A stretch of 43,271 bases of DNA from Deltaproteobacteria bacterium (GTDB taxonomy: Bacteria > Myxococcota > Myxococcia > SLRQ01): NCBI GenBank assembly GCA_029210625.1, contig JARGFU010000036.1:1-43271 (forward strand), written 5' to 3'. A program made the position numbers and the translations under genes. The notes under the pieces are model-generated. The model saw only the letters and a program-made list of their open reading frames with translations, ran no database searches and had not been told where the DNA came from. Of this stretch, positions 36,435-43,271 are shown one piece after another (position 1 is the stretch's first letter; each line of letters opens with the position of its first letter).

Positions 36435-36527
36435 GACCCAAGAGGCTACGCCCCCCGGACCTCACCGATCAAGCAAACGACCCGAGGAGGAGCCACCCGC
36501 CCGCACATCGGGTAGGGTGTCAGACCC

Positions 36528-38219
36528 ATGGCGGAGGGTGACTGGCCCCTGGAGGGCGACGGCCGGGAGGAGGCCCGGGGACGTCTCTGGCGGTGGCTGA
36601 CCCTCCTGGCCGGGCTCGTGGCCTTCGCGCTCCTGGTCGCCGTCATCCAGATCTCCACCTATCAGGTCCGCTACGGGACCCAGGTCTTCGCCCAGCGGCG
36701 CTGGGTGGCCGGCCAGCGGGCGGCCCTCCGGATCGTGGTGCTGGACCTCTCCACCTCCACCTACGTCCGGGGTGTGGAGGTGAAGGCCGAGCTGGAGGCG
36801 CCCGGCGGGAAGGGCCGCCGCCCCCTGGGGGAGGGGGTGATCGGGATCAGCCGGACCCTGGAGCTGAACCCTCAGCTCCCCGACGAGACCCCGATCGGTG
36901 AGCACACCCTGATCCTGAACCTGGCCCTCCCGGGGGCCGCCCTCGAGACCGTCCGGATGCCGGTGGAGGTGATCCGGCCCGGCGAAGCCCGCCCGCCGGA
37001 GGAGCGCTGGCTGGCCCTGCGCCACGTCTGCGAGGAGGGGCGCTACCGCGAGGTCAGCGGCGCCTGGTCCCGGAGCCGGCGCTGCGAGACCCGGCCCCGC
37101 ACCCGCCTCTACCCCGAGAGCGGCACCCTGGTGGGCAACCTGGAGAACCGGGTGCTGGTCTGGACCGAGGCCGCGAACGGGGCCCCCGAGCTGGCCTGGC
37201 GCCTGCGCGCGCCTCCGCCCGGGCCGGGGATGAAGGCGCCGCCCACCGACGTCGAGCCCCAGCCCATCGAGATCGACGCGATGGGGGTGGGAGAGATCCC
37301 GCTGCGGCCCGGCTTCCCCCGGCAGCGCCTCGAGCTCTTCGAGGGCGGGACGGCGAGCAACTACTGGCTGCGGGACGCGCCCACCCAGATCCTGATCCGG
37401 GCCGAGCGCTCCCTGCAGCGGGCCGACGAGACCTTCGTCGCCCAGATCGCCTCCATGCGCCGCGACGTCCCGCTCTTCCTCGACCTCTGGCTCGAGGGGC
37501 GCTGGATCGGCTCGGACAGCGTGGTCCTCGACGGCTCGGAGAGCCTCCGCTACGAGGTGGCCCTGCCCGTCGACGCGCAGGGGATCGCCCTGCTGCGGGT
37601 CTCGACCTCGCCCGACGGGAGCAGCGGCGCCGGGGACGAGCGGGCCGTCTTCATCGACTCGCGGGCCGAGACCGCCCAGGGGCTGCGCCGGCTGGTGGAT
37701 CGGCTGGAGACCGTGCCGGCCGCCGAGCCCCAGGGGAGCGACGAGCTCGAGCTGCCCCGGGAGCCCTCCCTGCAGGAGCTGCTGGCGCTCGAGCCCCACC
37801 AGTTCGCCCGGGTGGACCGCCCGGGCCTGGACCGCGCCGCCGCGCTGCTCCTCTCCCGCCTGGAGGTGGAGACCGGACGGGCTCCCCTCCTGGGCGACGA
37901 CACCGCCCGGAAGCGGGAGCAGCTCGCCGCCTGGCAGGCCTCGCTCCGGCGCCCCCTGATCGCGGCCCTGGTCGCGGTGCTGGCGCTGGTGCTGGTCGTG
38001 GTCACGATCTCGGTGGTGCGCGCCCGCCGCCGGATGCGCGAGCGCCTCGAGGCCCTCGAGCTCGAGCTCACCCCGGAGGAGGGCGAGGAGCTGCCGCTCA
38101 CGGCGCTCGGCTCGGGGGGCCTGCGCCTCTCGGCGGTGCTCCTCGGGCTGCTCCTCCTCGCCGCGGTGGTGGGCCTCGTCATCCTGCTCGAGACCCTGCG
38201 CTGGGACATCGGCCAGTAG
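36528..38219 (+). CDS. Large membrane protein with extracytoplasmic domain, unknown
   Basis: 563 residues. A short cytoplasmic N-terminus leads to a transmembrane helix at 22-42, then an extracytoplasmic region of about 430 residues, then two more helices near 483-505 and 535-557 separated by a charged segment (RARRRMRERLEALELELTPEE). The region after helix 1 (about 60-155) looks like an alpha-2-macroglobulin MG2-type beta domain (VLDLSTSTYVRGVEVKAELE, ETPIGEHTLILNLALPG). No catalytic motif is seen. A TAGGGT box lies 9 bases before the ATG. It shares a 93-base divergent region with the kinase and could be its target or sensor; that is inference only. Confidence 0.8.
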   Translation: MAEGDWPLEGDGREEARGRLWRWLTLLAGLVAFALLVAVIQISTYQVRYGTQVFAQRRWVAGQRAALRIVVLDLSTSTYVRGVEVKAELEAPGGKGRRPLGEGVIGISRTLELNPQLPDETPIGEHTLILNLALPGAALETVRMPVEVIRPGEARPPEERWLALRHVCEEGRYREVSGAWSRSRRCETRPRTRLYPESGTLVGNLENRVLVWTEAANGAPELAWRLRAPPPGPGMKAPPTDVEPQPIEIDAMGVGEIPLRPGFPRQRLELFEGGTASNYWLRDAPTQILIRAERSLQRADETFVAQIASMRRDVPLFLDLWLEGRWIGSDSVVLDGSESLRYEVALPVDAQGIALLRVSTSPDGSSGAGDERAVFIDSRAETAQGLRRLVDRLETVPAAEPQGSDELELPREPSLQELLALEPHQFARVDRPGLDRAAALLLSRLEVETGRAPLLGDDTARKREQLAAWQASLRRPLIAALVAVLALVLVVVTISVVRARRRMRERLEALELELTPEEGEELPLTALGSGGLRLSAVLLGLLLLAAVVGLVILLETLRWDIGQ

Positions 38220-38286
38220 CTACAGGTTGGCGGTGCGGGCGGGGTTCTCGCGGGGGGCCAGCAGGTTGAAGCCCTCGACCGGCGAC
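38220..38286 (-). repeat. Duplicated 3' end of the downstream DUF1460 gene
   Basis: These 67 bases match 38401-38467, the last codons of the convergent HEAT/DUF1460 gene, with about five mismatches. The copy encodes the same C-terminal VEGFNLLAPRENPARTANL and its own stop. The mismatches within the coding part are mostly silent or at the edges. The copy is cut off from any start. Confidence 0.9.
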
Positions 38287-38295
38287 GTCCGATAG

Positions 38296-38318
38296 CGGGG
38301 GGAGCACCGCTCCCCCCG
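38296..38318. terminator. Perfect 10-bp hairpin between convergent genes
   Basis: CGGGGGGAGC and GCTCCCCCCG pair completely around a three-base loop. It lies between the ends of the membrane protein gene (38219) and the HEAT/DUF1460 gene (38401), where it could stop both transcripts, although no T-run is present. It may be part of a REP-like element that fills the 114 bases between the two copies of the duplicated gene end. Confidence 0.4.
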
Positions 38319-38400
38319 GACCCCCCAGGGCGAGCCAGGGGTCCACGGGACCGCAACGCTCCGCCGGCTATGCGCCGCCTGCGCGCGCTTCTGCCAGAGG

Positions 38401-40212
38401 CTAGAGGTTCGCGGTGCGGGCGGGGTTCTCGCGGGGGGCCAGCAGGTTGAAGCCCTCGACGGGCCACTTCTTGTAGTTGGCGTTGCGGCGCACGAAGGTG
38501 TCGAGGCGCTCGTCGACGACCTGGTGGTAGCCGGCCTTCGCCGCGTGGCGCAGGTAGGTGACCTCGCCCTTCTGGAAGACGAAGCCGAGGTGGGTGACCC
38601 GGTAGGGGCGGACGGGGAGATCCCGCCGGACCACCAGGAGCAGGGTGGCGTCGGGGATGCGGGCCATCACCTCCGGGAAGACGGCGATGGGGATGATCGG
38701 CAGGCGGTAGAGGCCGGTGGGCACCTCCTCGGAGGCGAGCGGCAGATCGACGCCCCGGCGGCTCGCCCAGAGGGCGGCGTCGAGGGTCTTCTCGGTCTCG
38801 ACCACGTGCTCCCCGCCCACCTCGCGGGTGACGTCGATCAGGTAGCCCTTCTCGACGTTGCGCGGGATCCACTCGGCCATCATCAGGTGGTTGCGCTCCC
38901 CGAAGCTCGGGCGGCCGCGGGCGTAGCGCAGGTCGAGGAGGACGGGCAGGGGATCCTCCACCGGCGAGGCGGCCAGGGCGAGCACCTGCTCGACGTAGGT
39001 CAGGCAGTCGACGGCGTCGTAGCGGGCGAGGGGATCGGGATCGAAGCCCGCGCCCTCCCCCAGGGGGGAGATCTGGTAGGGCACGCCCTTGAAGTGATCG
39101 GAGAAGGCCGCGAGGCGCTCGGCGTGGGTGGCGGGCCGCTCCCGCAGGGAGCGGATGAGGCGGCCGAGCTCCTCGCCGGGCACCGTGTCCGCCGGCCGGG
39201 CGGCGGGCGGGGCGGGCGCCCCCATGCCAGCGCCGCCGCCCTCGGTGGCCATCTTCTGGCGCAGGCGGTCCACCGTCTTCTGATCCACCTTCAGCCTCCC
39301 CATCGCGTCGGCGGCGGGGACCGCGAGTCCGTCGGCGTCGGTGTCGAGCACCTTCAGCACGTAGATGAGGCCGGCGTCGACGCCCTGGGCGCCGAGGGCC
39401 TCGGCCACGCTCAGGCGGGTGCGGGGATCGGGCTCCCCCGCCAGGGCCTTCTCCAGGGCCTTCTTCGACCAGGGGGCCTCGACCTTGCCCAGGAGGGCGG
39501 CGGCGTCCTGCCGCTGGTAGGGCTCGGGGGCGGCGAGGCCGGCCAGGAGCTGCTGCCTCGCGCTGGGATCGCCCAGGAGCGCCAGGCCCCGCAGGGCGGT
39601 GAGGCGGATCGTCTCGCTCGGGCTCTTCAGCTTCGCCTTCAGGGCGGGCGCGCTGGCGCGGTCTCCCGTGTCACCGATCGCCTCCAGGAGGTAGACCTCC
39701 AGCTCGCGATCCTCGCCGACCTTGGTCAGCGCGCCGCGCAGGGCCTTGCCCGCCGCCGGGCCGCCGAGGGCGCCGAGGGTGCGCACCGCCTCCAGCCGCA
39801 CCGGCCGCTGCGCGTCGCCCAGGAGGGCCGCCACGACCTTCACCTGCGCCCTCCCGCCGTGCCGGCGCAGGGCGAAGAGGGCCTCCCTGCGCACCTCCCA
39901 GTCGGGATCCTCGGTCGCCGTGGAGAGGGGGCCCACCACCCGGGGATTCTTGTCGAGGAAGCCCAGCAGGTAGGCCGCCTTGATCCGGGCCTGGGTGTCG
40001 GGATCCTGCAGGAGGCTCGAGATGTCGTAGGGGACCCGGGGGTGGTGCCCGAAGGAGAGCTCGTTGATCAGCGGGTCCAGCGCCTCCTTCGGCGTCTGGC
40101 GGATCCGCAGCAGGAGCAGCTCGTTCTGGGCCTTCGCCGGGGTAGGGGCCAGGAGGGCCAGCAGCAGGGCGAGAGAGAGGAGGCGTCCGGTGATACGCAT
40201 GACGCGCCACAT
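38401..40212 (-). CDS. Exported HEAT-repeat protein fused to a DUF1460 (NlpC/P60-like) domain
   Basis: 603 residues from ATG 40212, chosen because GGAG lies 8 bases upstream; a second ATG 12 bases inside is possible. A signal peptide ends at A-K-A before residue 29. Residues about 60-310 are HEAT-type helical pairs (WEVRREALFALRRHG, PVRLEAVRTLGALGG). After a Pro/Ala linker, residues 345-603 match DUF1460, an N-acetylmuramoyl-L-alanine amidase-like, papain-fold family: FKGVPYQISPLGEG, Cys403 in YDAVDCLTYVEQVLALA and His541 in VTHLGFVF are the likely catalytic pair. It would act in the periplasm on peptidoglycan or a related amide. The combination with HEAT repeats is unusual. The 3' end is duplicated downstream. 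Confidence 0.85.
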   Translation of the reverse strand: MWRVMRITGRLLSLALLLALLAPTPAKAQNELLLLRIRQTPKEALDPLINELSFGHHPRVPYDISSLLQDPDTQARIKAAYLLGFLDKNPRVVGPLSTATEDPDWEVRREALFALRRHGGRAQVKVVAALLGDAQRPVRLEAVRTLGALGGPAAGKALRGALTKVGEDRELEVYLLEAIGDTGDRASAPALKAKLKSPSETIRLTALRGLALLGDPSARQQLLAGLAAPEPYQRQDAAALLGKVEAPWSKKALEKALAGEPDPRTRLSVAEALGAQGVDAGLIYVLKVLDTDADGLAVPAADAMGRLKVDQKTVDRLRQKMATEGGGAGMGAPAPPAARPADTVPGEELGRLIRSLRERPATHAERLAAFSDHFKGVPYQISPLGEGAGFDPDPLARYDAVDCLTYVEQVLALAASPVEDPLPVLLDLRYARGRPSFGERNHLMMAEWIPRNVEKGYLIDVTREVGGEHVVETEKTLDAALWASRRGVDLPLASEEVPTGLYRLPIIPIAVFPEVMARIPDATLLLVVRRDLPVRPYRVTHLGFVFQKGEVTYLRHAAKAGYHQVVDERLDTFVRRNANYKKWPVEGFNLLAPRENPARTANL

Positions 40213-40236
40213 CTTATAGACTCCGGGGTCTGAAAG

Positions 40237-40842
40237 GTGGTGGCGCCCACAATCCCCTTTGATCTCATTCTGGCGACGTCCATCGGACTCCTCGTGACCT
40301 GGGGAGGCGCGGAGGCCCTCGAGCGCGAGGGCTGGCGCGCCTTCTGGCAGATCGGCGCGGAGGTCCTCGCCTTCCACCTGCTGATCTTCTGCCCGGTGGG
40401 GGTGTACCTCTACGCCACCGAGCCGGCCTGGTCCTGGAACTACCTCGTCGATCCCGAGGGGCCCTCGGGCTGGCTCGGCTGGGTGGGCGTGAGCCTCTAT
40501 GCGGTGATGGGGATGGTGGGGACCGCGGTCGGCGGCCTGCTGGTCCGCCGCGGCCAGCGCCGGATCCTCCTGGGCGCGGTGATCGCGACCCTCGCGATGC
40601 AGGGGCTCTTCTTCGCGGTCTTCTTCCAGGAGTTCTGGTGGGTCGGCAGCTACAAGGCCTTCCAGGCCGGCCCCGAGGCGGGTGGGATGCAGACCTTCGT
40701 CGAGGCCCGCCTCGGCTGGTCGCTCTTCCTCGTCGGCCCGATCTTCGTGGGCGTCGTGGGTTGGCTCTTCCTGCGCTGGAAGCGCTTCTCCCGGCGCCTC
40801 CGCCTCGGCCCCTCCGAGCTGGAGATGGCCGAGAAGTCTTGA
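40237..40842 (+). CDS. Multi-TM membrane protein, unknown
   Basis: 201 residues from GTG 40237. About five hydrophobic segments: 7-23, 40-60, 78-102, 110-131 and 155-177, with a positively charged C-terminal tail (RWKRFSRRLRLG). No known domain is recognised. It starts only 24 bases from the divergent HEAT/DUF1460 start, so the two genes must have overlapping promoters. The start is uncertain, because no clear Shine-Dalgarno is present. Confidence 0.7.
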   Translation: MVAPTIPFDLILATSIGLLVTWGGAEALEREGWRAFWQIGAEVLAFHLLIFCPVGVYLYATEPAWSWNYLVDPEGPSGWLGWVGVSLYAVMGMVGTAVGGLLVRRGQRRILLGAVIATLAMQGLFFAVFFQEFWWVGSYKAFQAGPEAGGMQTFVEARLGWSLFLVGPIFVGVVGWLFLRWKRFSRRLRLGPSELEMAEKS

Positions 40843-40874
40843 AATTTCTTGGGGAAAGCGGGTCTGGGGTAATA

Positions 40875-40903
40875 TTGACACTCACCCGAACGCCCTGCTA
40901 CCT
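40875..40903 (+). promoter_or_regulatory. Probable promoter of the DUF4398/OmpA lipoprotein genes
   Basis: A perfect TTGACA (40875-40880) followed after 17 bases by CTACCT (40898-40903), a poor -10 match typical of GC-rich genomes. Transcription would start near 40910. The leader contains a small hairpin (CGGCAC 40916-40921 with GTGCCG 40932-40937). Confidence 0.5.
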
Positions 40904-40960
40904 CCGATGGGCGTCCGGCACTCTTTTTCGGGTGCCGACAAGCGGCTGGGAGGGGAGAAG

Positions 40961-41341
40961 ATGCGACGAATCCTGGTGACAGCGCTGGCAGTGGCGGCCC
41001 TCGGCGTGGGCTGCGGGCCCATCGAGTCCACGGCGGTCATCGCCGACGCCTCGGTCGCCCTCTCCGGCGCCCGGACCGCCGAGGGCGAGAAGTTCGCCCC
41101 CTACGAGTTCACCTCGGCCGAGCTCTATCTGGAGAAGGCCCGCGAGGAGCGGGGCTACGCCGACTTCGAGGTGGCCATCGACTACGCCCGGAAGGCCCGG
41201 GACTTCGCCCGGCAGGCCCAGGCCAAGTCCCTGAAGGCCGTCCGCCAGGACGTCGAGGACTCGGGCGCTGGCCTGGCGCCCGCGGACGACGGCGCCACGA
41301 CCGGCTCCATCGAGACCCTGACCCCGCCGCCCATGCCCTGA
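40961..41341 (+). CDS. DUF4398-like lipoprotein
   Basis: 126 residues with a lipoprotein signal; the lipobox G-V-G-C puts Cys18 at the mature start. The body is a helical DUF4398-type segment (FTSAELYLEKAREERGYADFEVAIDYARKARDFARQA), often found in periplasmic lipoproteins next to OmpA proteins. A strong GGAGGGGAG lies just upstream of the ATG. It is followed 35 bases later by a lipoprotein with a similar helical segment, so the two are probably one operon and may work together at the outer membrane. Confidence 0.85.
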   Translation: MRRILVTALAVAALGVGCGPIESTAVIADASVALSGARTAEGEKFAPYEFTSAELYLEKAREERGYADFEVAIDYARKARDFARQAQAKSLKAVRQDVEDSGAGLAPADDGATTGSIETLTPPPMP

Positions 41342-41376
41342 ACGAGCCCCTTCGGCCCGATCGAGAGACCCACGTG

Positions 41377-42753
41377 ATGCGAAAGCCCCTTCGACTCGTG
41401 CTCCTGGCGGTGATCCCCGCGCTGATCGGCGCTGGCTGCGTCACCAGCGATCAGATCCGCACCTCCGCCGGCGTGGTGGAGCAGGACCTCAAGCTCGCCC
41501 GCAAGCAGAACGCCATGAAGTGCGCTCCCAAGGAGCTGGCCACCGGCGAGGCGCAGCTCACCTTCGCGCTGGGTGAGCTGGATCAAGGCAACTTCGTCCG
41601 GGCCAAGCAGCACATCGACATCGCCGAGACCGCCGGCAAGCAGGCGGTGCAGCTCTCCAAGGGCTGCGTGAAGAAGGTCCACATCAAGCAGCCCGAGCCG
41701 CCTCCGGTGATCGTGAAGATCGAGGAGAAGGACACGGACAACGACGGCCTCCTCGACAAGGACGACGCCTGCCCCGAGGATCCCGAGGACAAGGACGGCT
41801 TCGAGGACGACGACGGCTGCCCCGAGCCCGACAACGACAACGACGGCGTGCTCGACGTCGAGGACCGCTGCCCGATGGTGGCCGGCCCGGTCGAGAACCA
41901 GGGCTGCCCCCTCGAGGCGCCGCTGGACACCGACGGCGACGGCCTGACCGACGACGTCGATCAGTGCCCGCAGGATCCCGAGGACAAGGACGGCTTCGAG
42001 GACAAGGACGGCTGCCCCGATCCGGACAACGATCAGGACGGCCTCCTCGACGGTGACGACGCCTGCCCCAACGAGGCCGGCCCGATCGAGAACAAGGGCT
42101 GCCCGGTCCACGACCGCGACGGTGATGGCCTCACCGACGACAAGGACAAGTGCCCGGACGAGCCCGAGGACAAGGATCAGTTCGAGGACACCGACGGCTG
42201 CCCCGACCTCGACAACGACTCCGACGGCATCCCCGACATCAAGGATCGCTGCCCGATGGATCCCGGCATCCCCGAGCTCGAGGGCTGCCCGCCGAAGGAT
42301 CGGGACGACGACGGCATCTCGGACCACGAGGACAAGTGCCCCGACGAGCCGGGCGTGAAGGAAGAGCAGGGCTGCCCGAAGAAGTACACGCTGGTCGAGC
42401 TCAAGAAGGACAAGATCGAGATCAAGCAGAAGGTCTTCTTCGAGACCGCGAAGTGGCGGATCTTGCCGCGCTCCTACGAGCTGCTGAACCAGGTGGCCGC
42501 GGTCCTCAAGGACAACCCGAAGATCCAGATCCGGATCGAGGGCCACACCGACAGCAAGGGCTCCGACAGCTACAACCTGCGGCTCTCCCAGAACCGGGCC
42601 AACTCCGTGCGCGAGTACCTCATCGGCCAGGGGGTCGACGGCTCCCGGATGGAGGCGGCCGGCTTCGGCGAGACCCGTCCGATCGCCTCCAACGCGACGG
42701 CCATGGGTCGCGAGCAGAACCGCCGCGTCGAGTTCTTCATCACCGCTCAGTAG
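41377..42753 (+). CDS. OmpA-family lipoprotein with DUF4398 and TSP3 repeats
   Basis: 458 residues from ATG 41377; a GTG three bases upstream is also possible. The lipobox G-A-G-C gives Cys21. A DUF4398-like helical region (about 30-100) is followed by about eight thrombospondin-type-3 repeats (118-330, DTDNDGLLDKDDACP and similar), which bind calcium in known proteins. An OmpA domain (about 345-458) has [24 protein letters not shown] and NRRVEFFI, the peptidoglycan-binding signature. It would tie the outer membrane to the cell wall. Same family layout as many Myxococcota OmpA proteins. Confidence 0.92.
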   Translation: MRKPLRLVLLAVIPALIGAGCVTSDQIRTSAGVVEQDLKLARKQNAMKCAPKELATGEAQLTFALGELDQGNFVRAKQHIDIAETAGKQAVQLSKGCVKKVHIKQPEPPPVIVKIEEKDTDNDGLLDKDDACPEDPEDKDGFEDDDGCPEPDNDNDGVLDVEDRCPMVAGPVENQGCPLEAPLDTDGDGLTDDVDQCPQDPEDKDGFEDKDGCPDPDNDQDGLLDGDDACPNEAGPIENKGCPVHDRDGDGLTDDKDKCPDEPEDKDQFEDTDGCPDLDNDSDGIPDIKDRCPMDPGIPELEGCPPKDRDDDGISDHEDKCPDEPGVKEEQGCPKKYTLVELKKDKIEIKQKVFFETAKWRILPRSYELLNQVAAVLKDNPKIQIRIEGHTDSKGSDSYNLRLSQNRANSVREYLIGQGVDGSRMEAAGFGETRPIASNATAMGREQNRRVEFFITAQ

Positions 42754-42791
42754 CGCAGGGCCGGCGGCGGTCGGCGAAAGGTAGAGCCGAA

Positions 42792-43271
42792 ATGGCCAAG
42801 TACGAGGTCTTCATCCCGGCCCAGGAGCTGGTCGGCTTCGACATGACCTTCCGGGTCGACGCCGACAACTGGATGGCCGCGCTCAAGATCGGGATGGAGA
42901 AGACCGGCGGCGCGGGCCCCGGCGCGAACATCCTCTGCGACATCAAGGACGACAACTCGATCCACGTGACCGATCCCGGCTCGGGCAAGGTCTTCCGGAT
43001 CCGGGAGCTCTCCGAGGCCGAGGCGGCCGGGGCGATGATCGCCCCGGCTCCCGAGGCGCCGCCCGCCGACGAGCTCGGCTCGGCGCCGGCGTTGGCGATG
43101 GACGAGGACGAGCCGGGGACCGAGCCCGGCGCGCCCATGGCCCCGGAGGAGATCACCGCACCCGGCGGCGGGACCCTGCCGGCGATGCCCGCGGCGACCC
43201 AGCCGGCCGCGCCCGCCCGGGCGCCCGCCCCGCCCACCGAGCCGGCCGCTCCGTCGCGCAGCGCGGCGCCG
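42792..43271 (+). CDS. N-terminal part of an uncharacterised protein, cut by window end
   Basis: The frame from ATG 42792 is open for 160 codons to the window edge. AAGGTAGAG lies upstream. Residues 1-75 form a compact domain (KYEVFIPAQELVGFDMTFRVDADNWMAALKIGMEK, then VTDPGSGKVFRIRELSE), followed by a long Pro/Ala-rich low-complexity stretch. I recall similar N-termini in uncharacterised deltaproteobacterial proteins with a further C-terminal domain, which is out of view here. No function is proposed. Confidence 0.7.
   Translation, partial: MAKYEVFIPAQELVGFDMTFRVDADNWMAALKIGMEKTGGAGPGANILCDIKDDNSIHVTDPGSGKVFRIRELSEAEAAGAMIAPAPEAPPADELGSAPALAMDEDEPGTEPGAPMAPEEITAPGGGTLPAMPAATQPAAPARAPAPPTEPAAPSRSAAP

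Overview
The window is about 70% GC with strong G/C preference at third codon positions. It carries predatory or soil-type deltaproteobacterial (Myxococcota-like) hallmarks: giant MopE-type cysteine/aspartate repeat lipoproteins, thrombospondin-type-3 lipoproteins, an RHS protein, a Hanks-type Ser/Thr kinase, a PilT-like ATPase and OmpA/TSP3 envelope proteins. The phylum is an inference from gene content; no rRNA or tRNA gene is present.

Left part (1-20 kb). A 10-kb gene encodes a 3360-residue lipoprotein built on 40 tandem 62-residue units that keep an exact 186-bp register. By stop/start overlaps it runs into a macro-domain gene, then fdhD, a NuoE-NuoF fusion (formate dehydrogenase diaphorase subunit) and a selenocysteine-containing formate dehydrogenase alpha subunit. 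The alpha subunit has an in-frame UGA at 14275 followed by a near-perfect bacterial SECIS hairpin. A small membrane protein, an EfpL-type EF-P paralogue, a thiolase and a PAS/histidine-kinase/receiver hybrid follow.

Middle (20-28 kb). A small protein with 24 cysteines, all in one three-residue register, diverges from a Rep-type helicase. Next comes the most interesting locus: a natural fusion of a FliF-like ring segment to FliG (middle and torque domains), a TPR protein, one MotA and two MotB proteins, in a tight operon without any other flagellar gene. This looks like a minimal rotor-plus-stator motor of unknown output. The rplM-rpsI operon follows, with a clear sigma-70-type promoter.

Right part (28-43 kb). 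Three reading-frame lesions (in-frame TAA, C9-tract frameshift, in-frame TAG) and a probable internal deletion break a TSP3/FG-GAP lipoprotein and an RHS protein. The RHS C-terminus still carries a distinct tip and an overlapping small membrane protein gene that may be its immunity gene. Then come a PilT-like ATPase, a Ser/Thr kinase with a large insertion in its catalytic domain, an unknown three-TM membrane protein, a HEAT-repeat/DUF1460 protein whose 3' end is duplicated just downstream, a multi-TM protein, two DUF4398-type lipoproteins (one with TSP3 and OmpA domains) and the start of one more gene that leaves the window.

Functional threads: NAD-linked formate metabolism (fdhD-fdhB-fdhA), a putative envelope-spanning motor, and an elaborate acidic, cysteine-rich cell surface. 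No intergenic stretch exceeds 300 bases.
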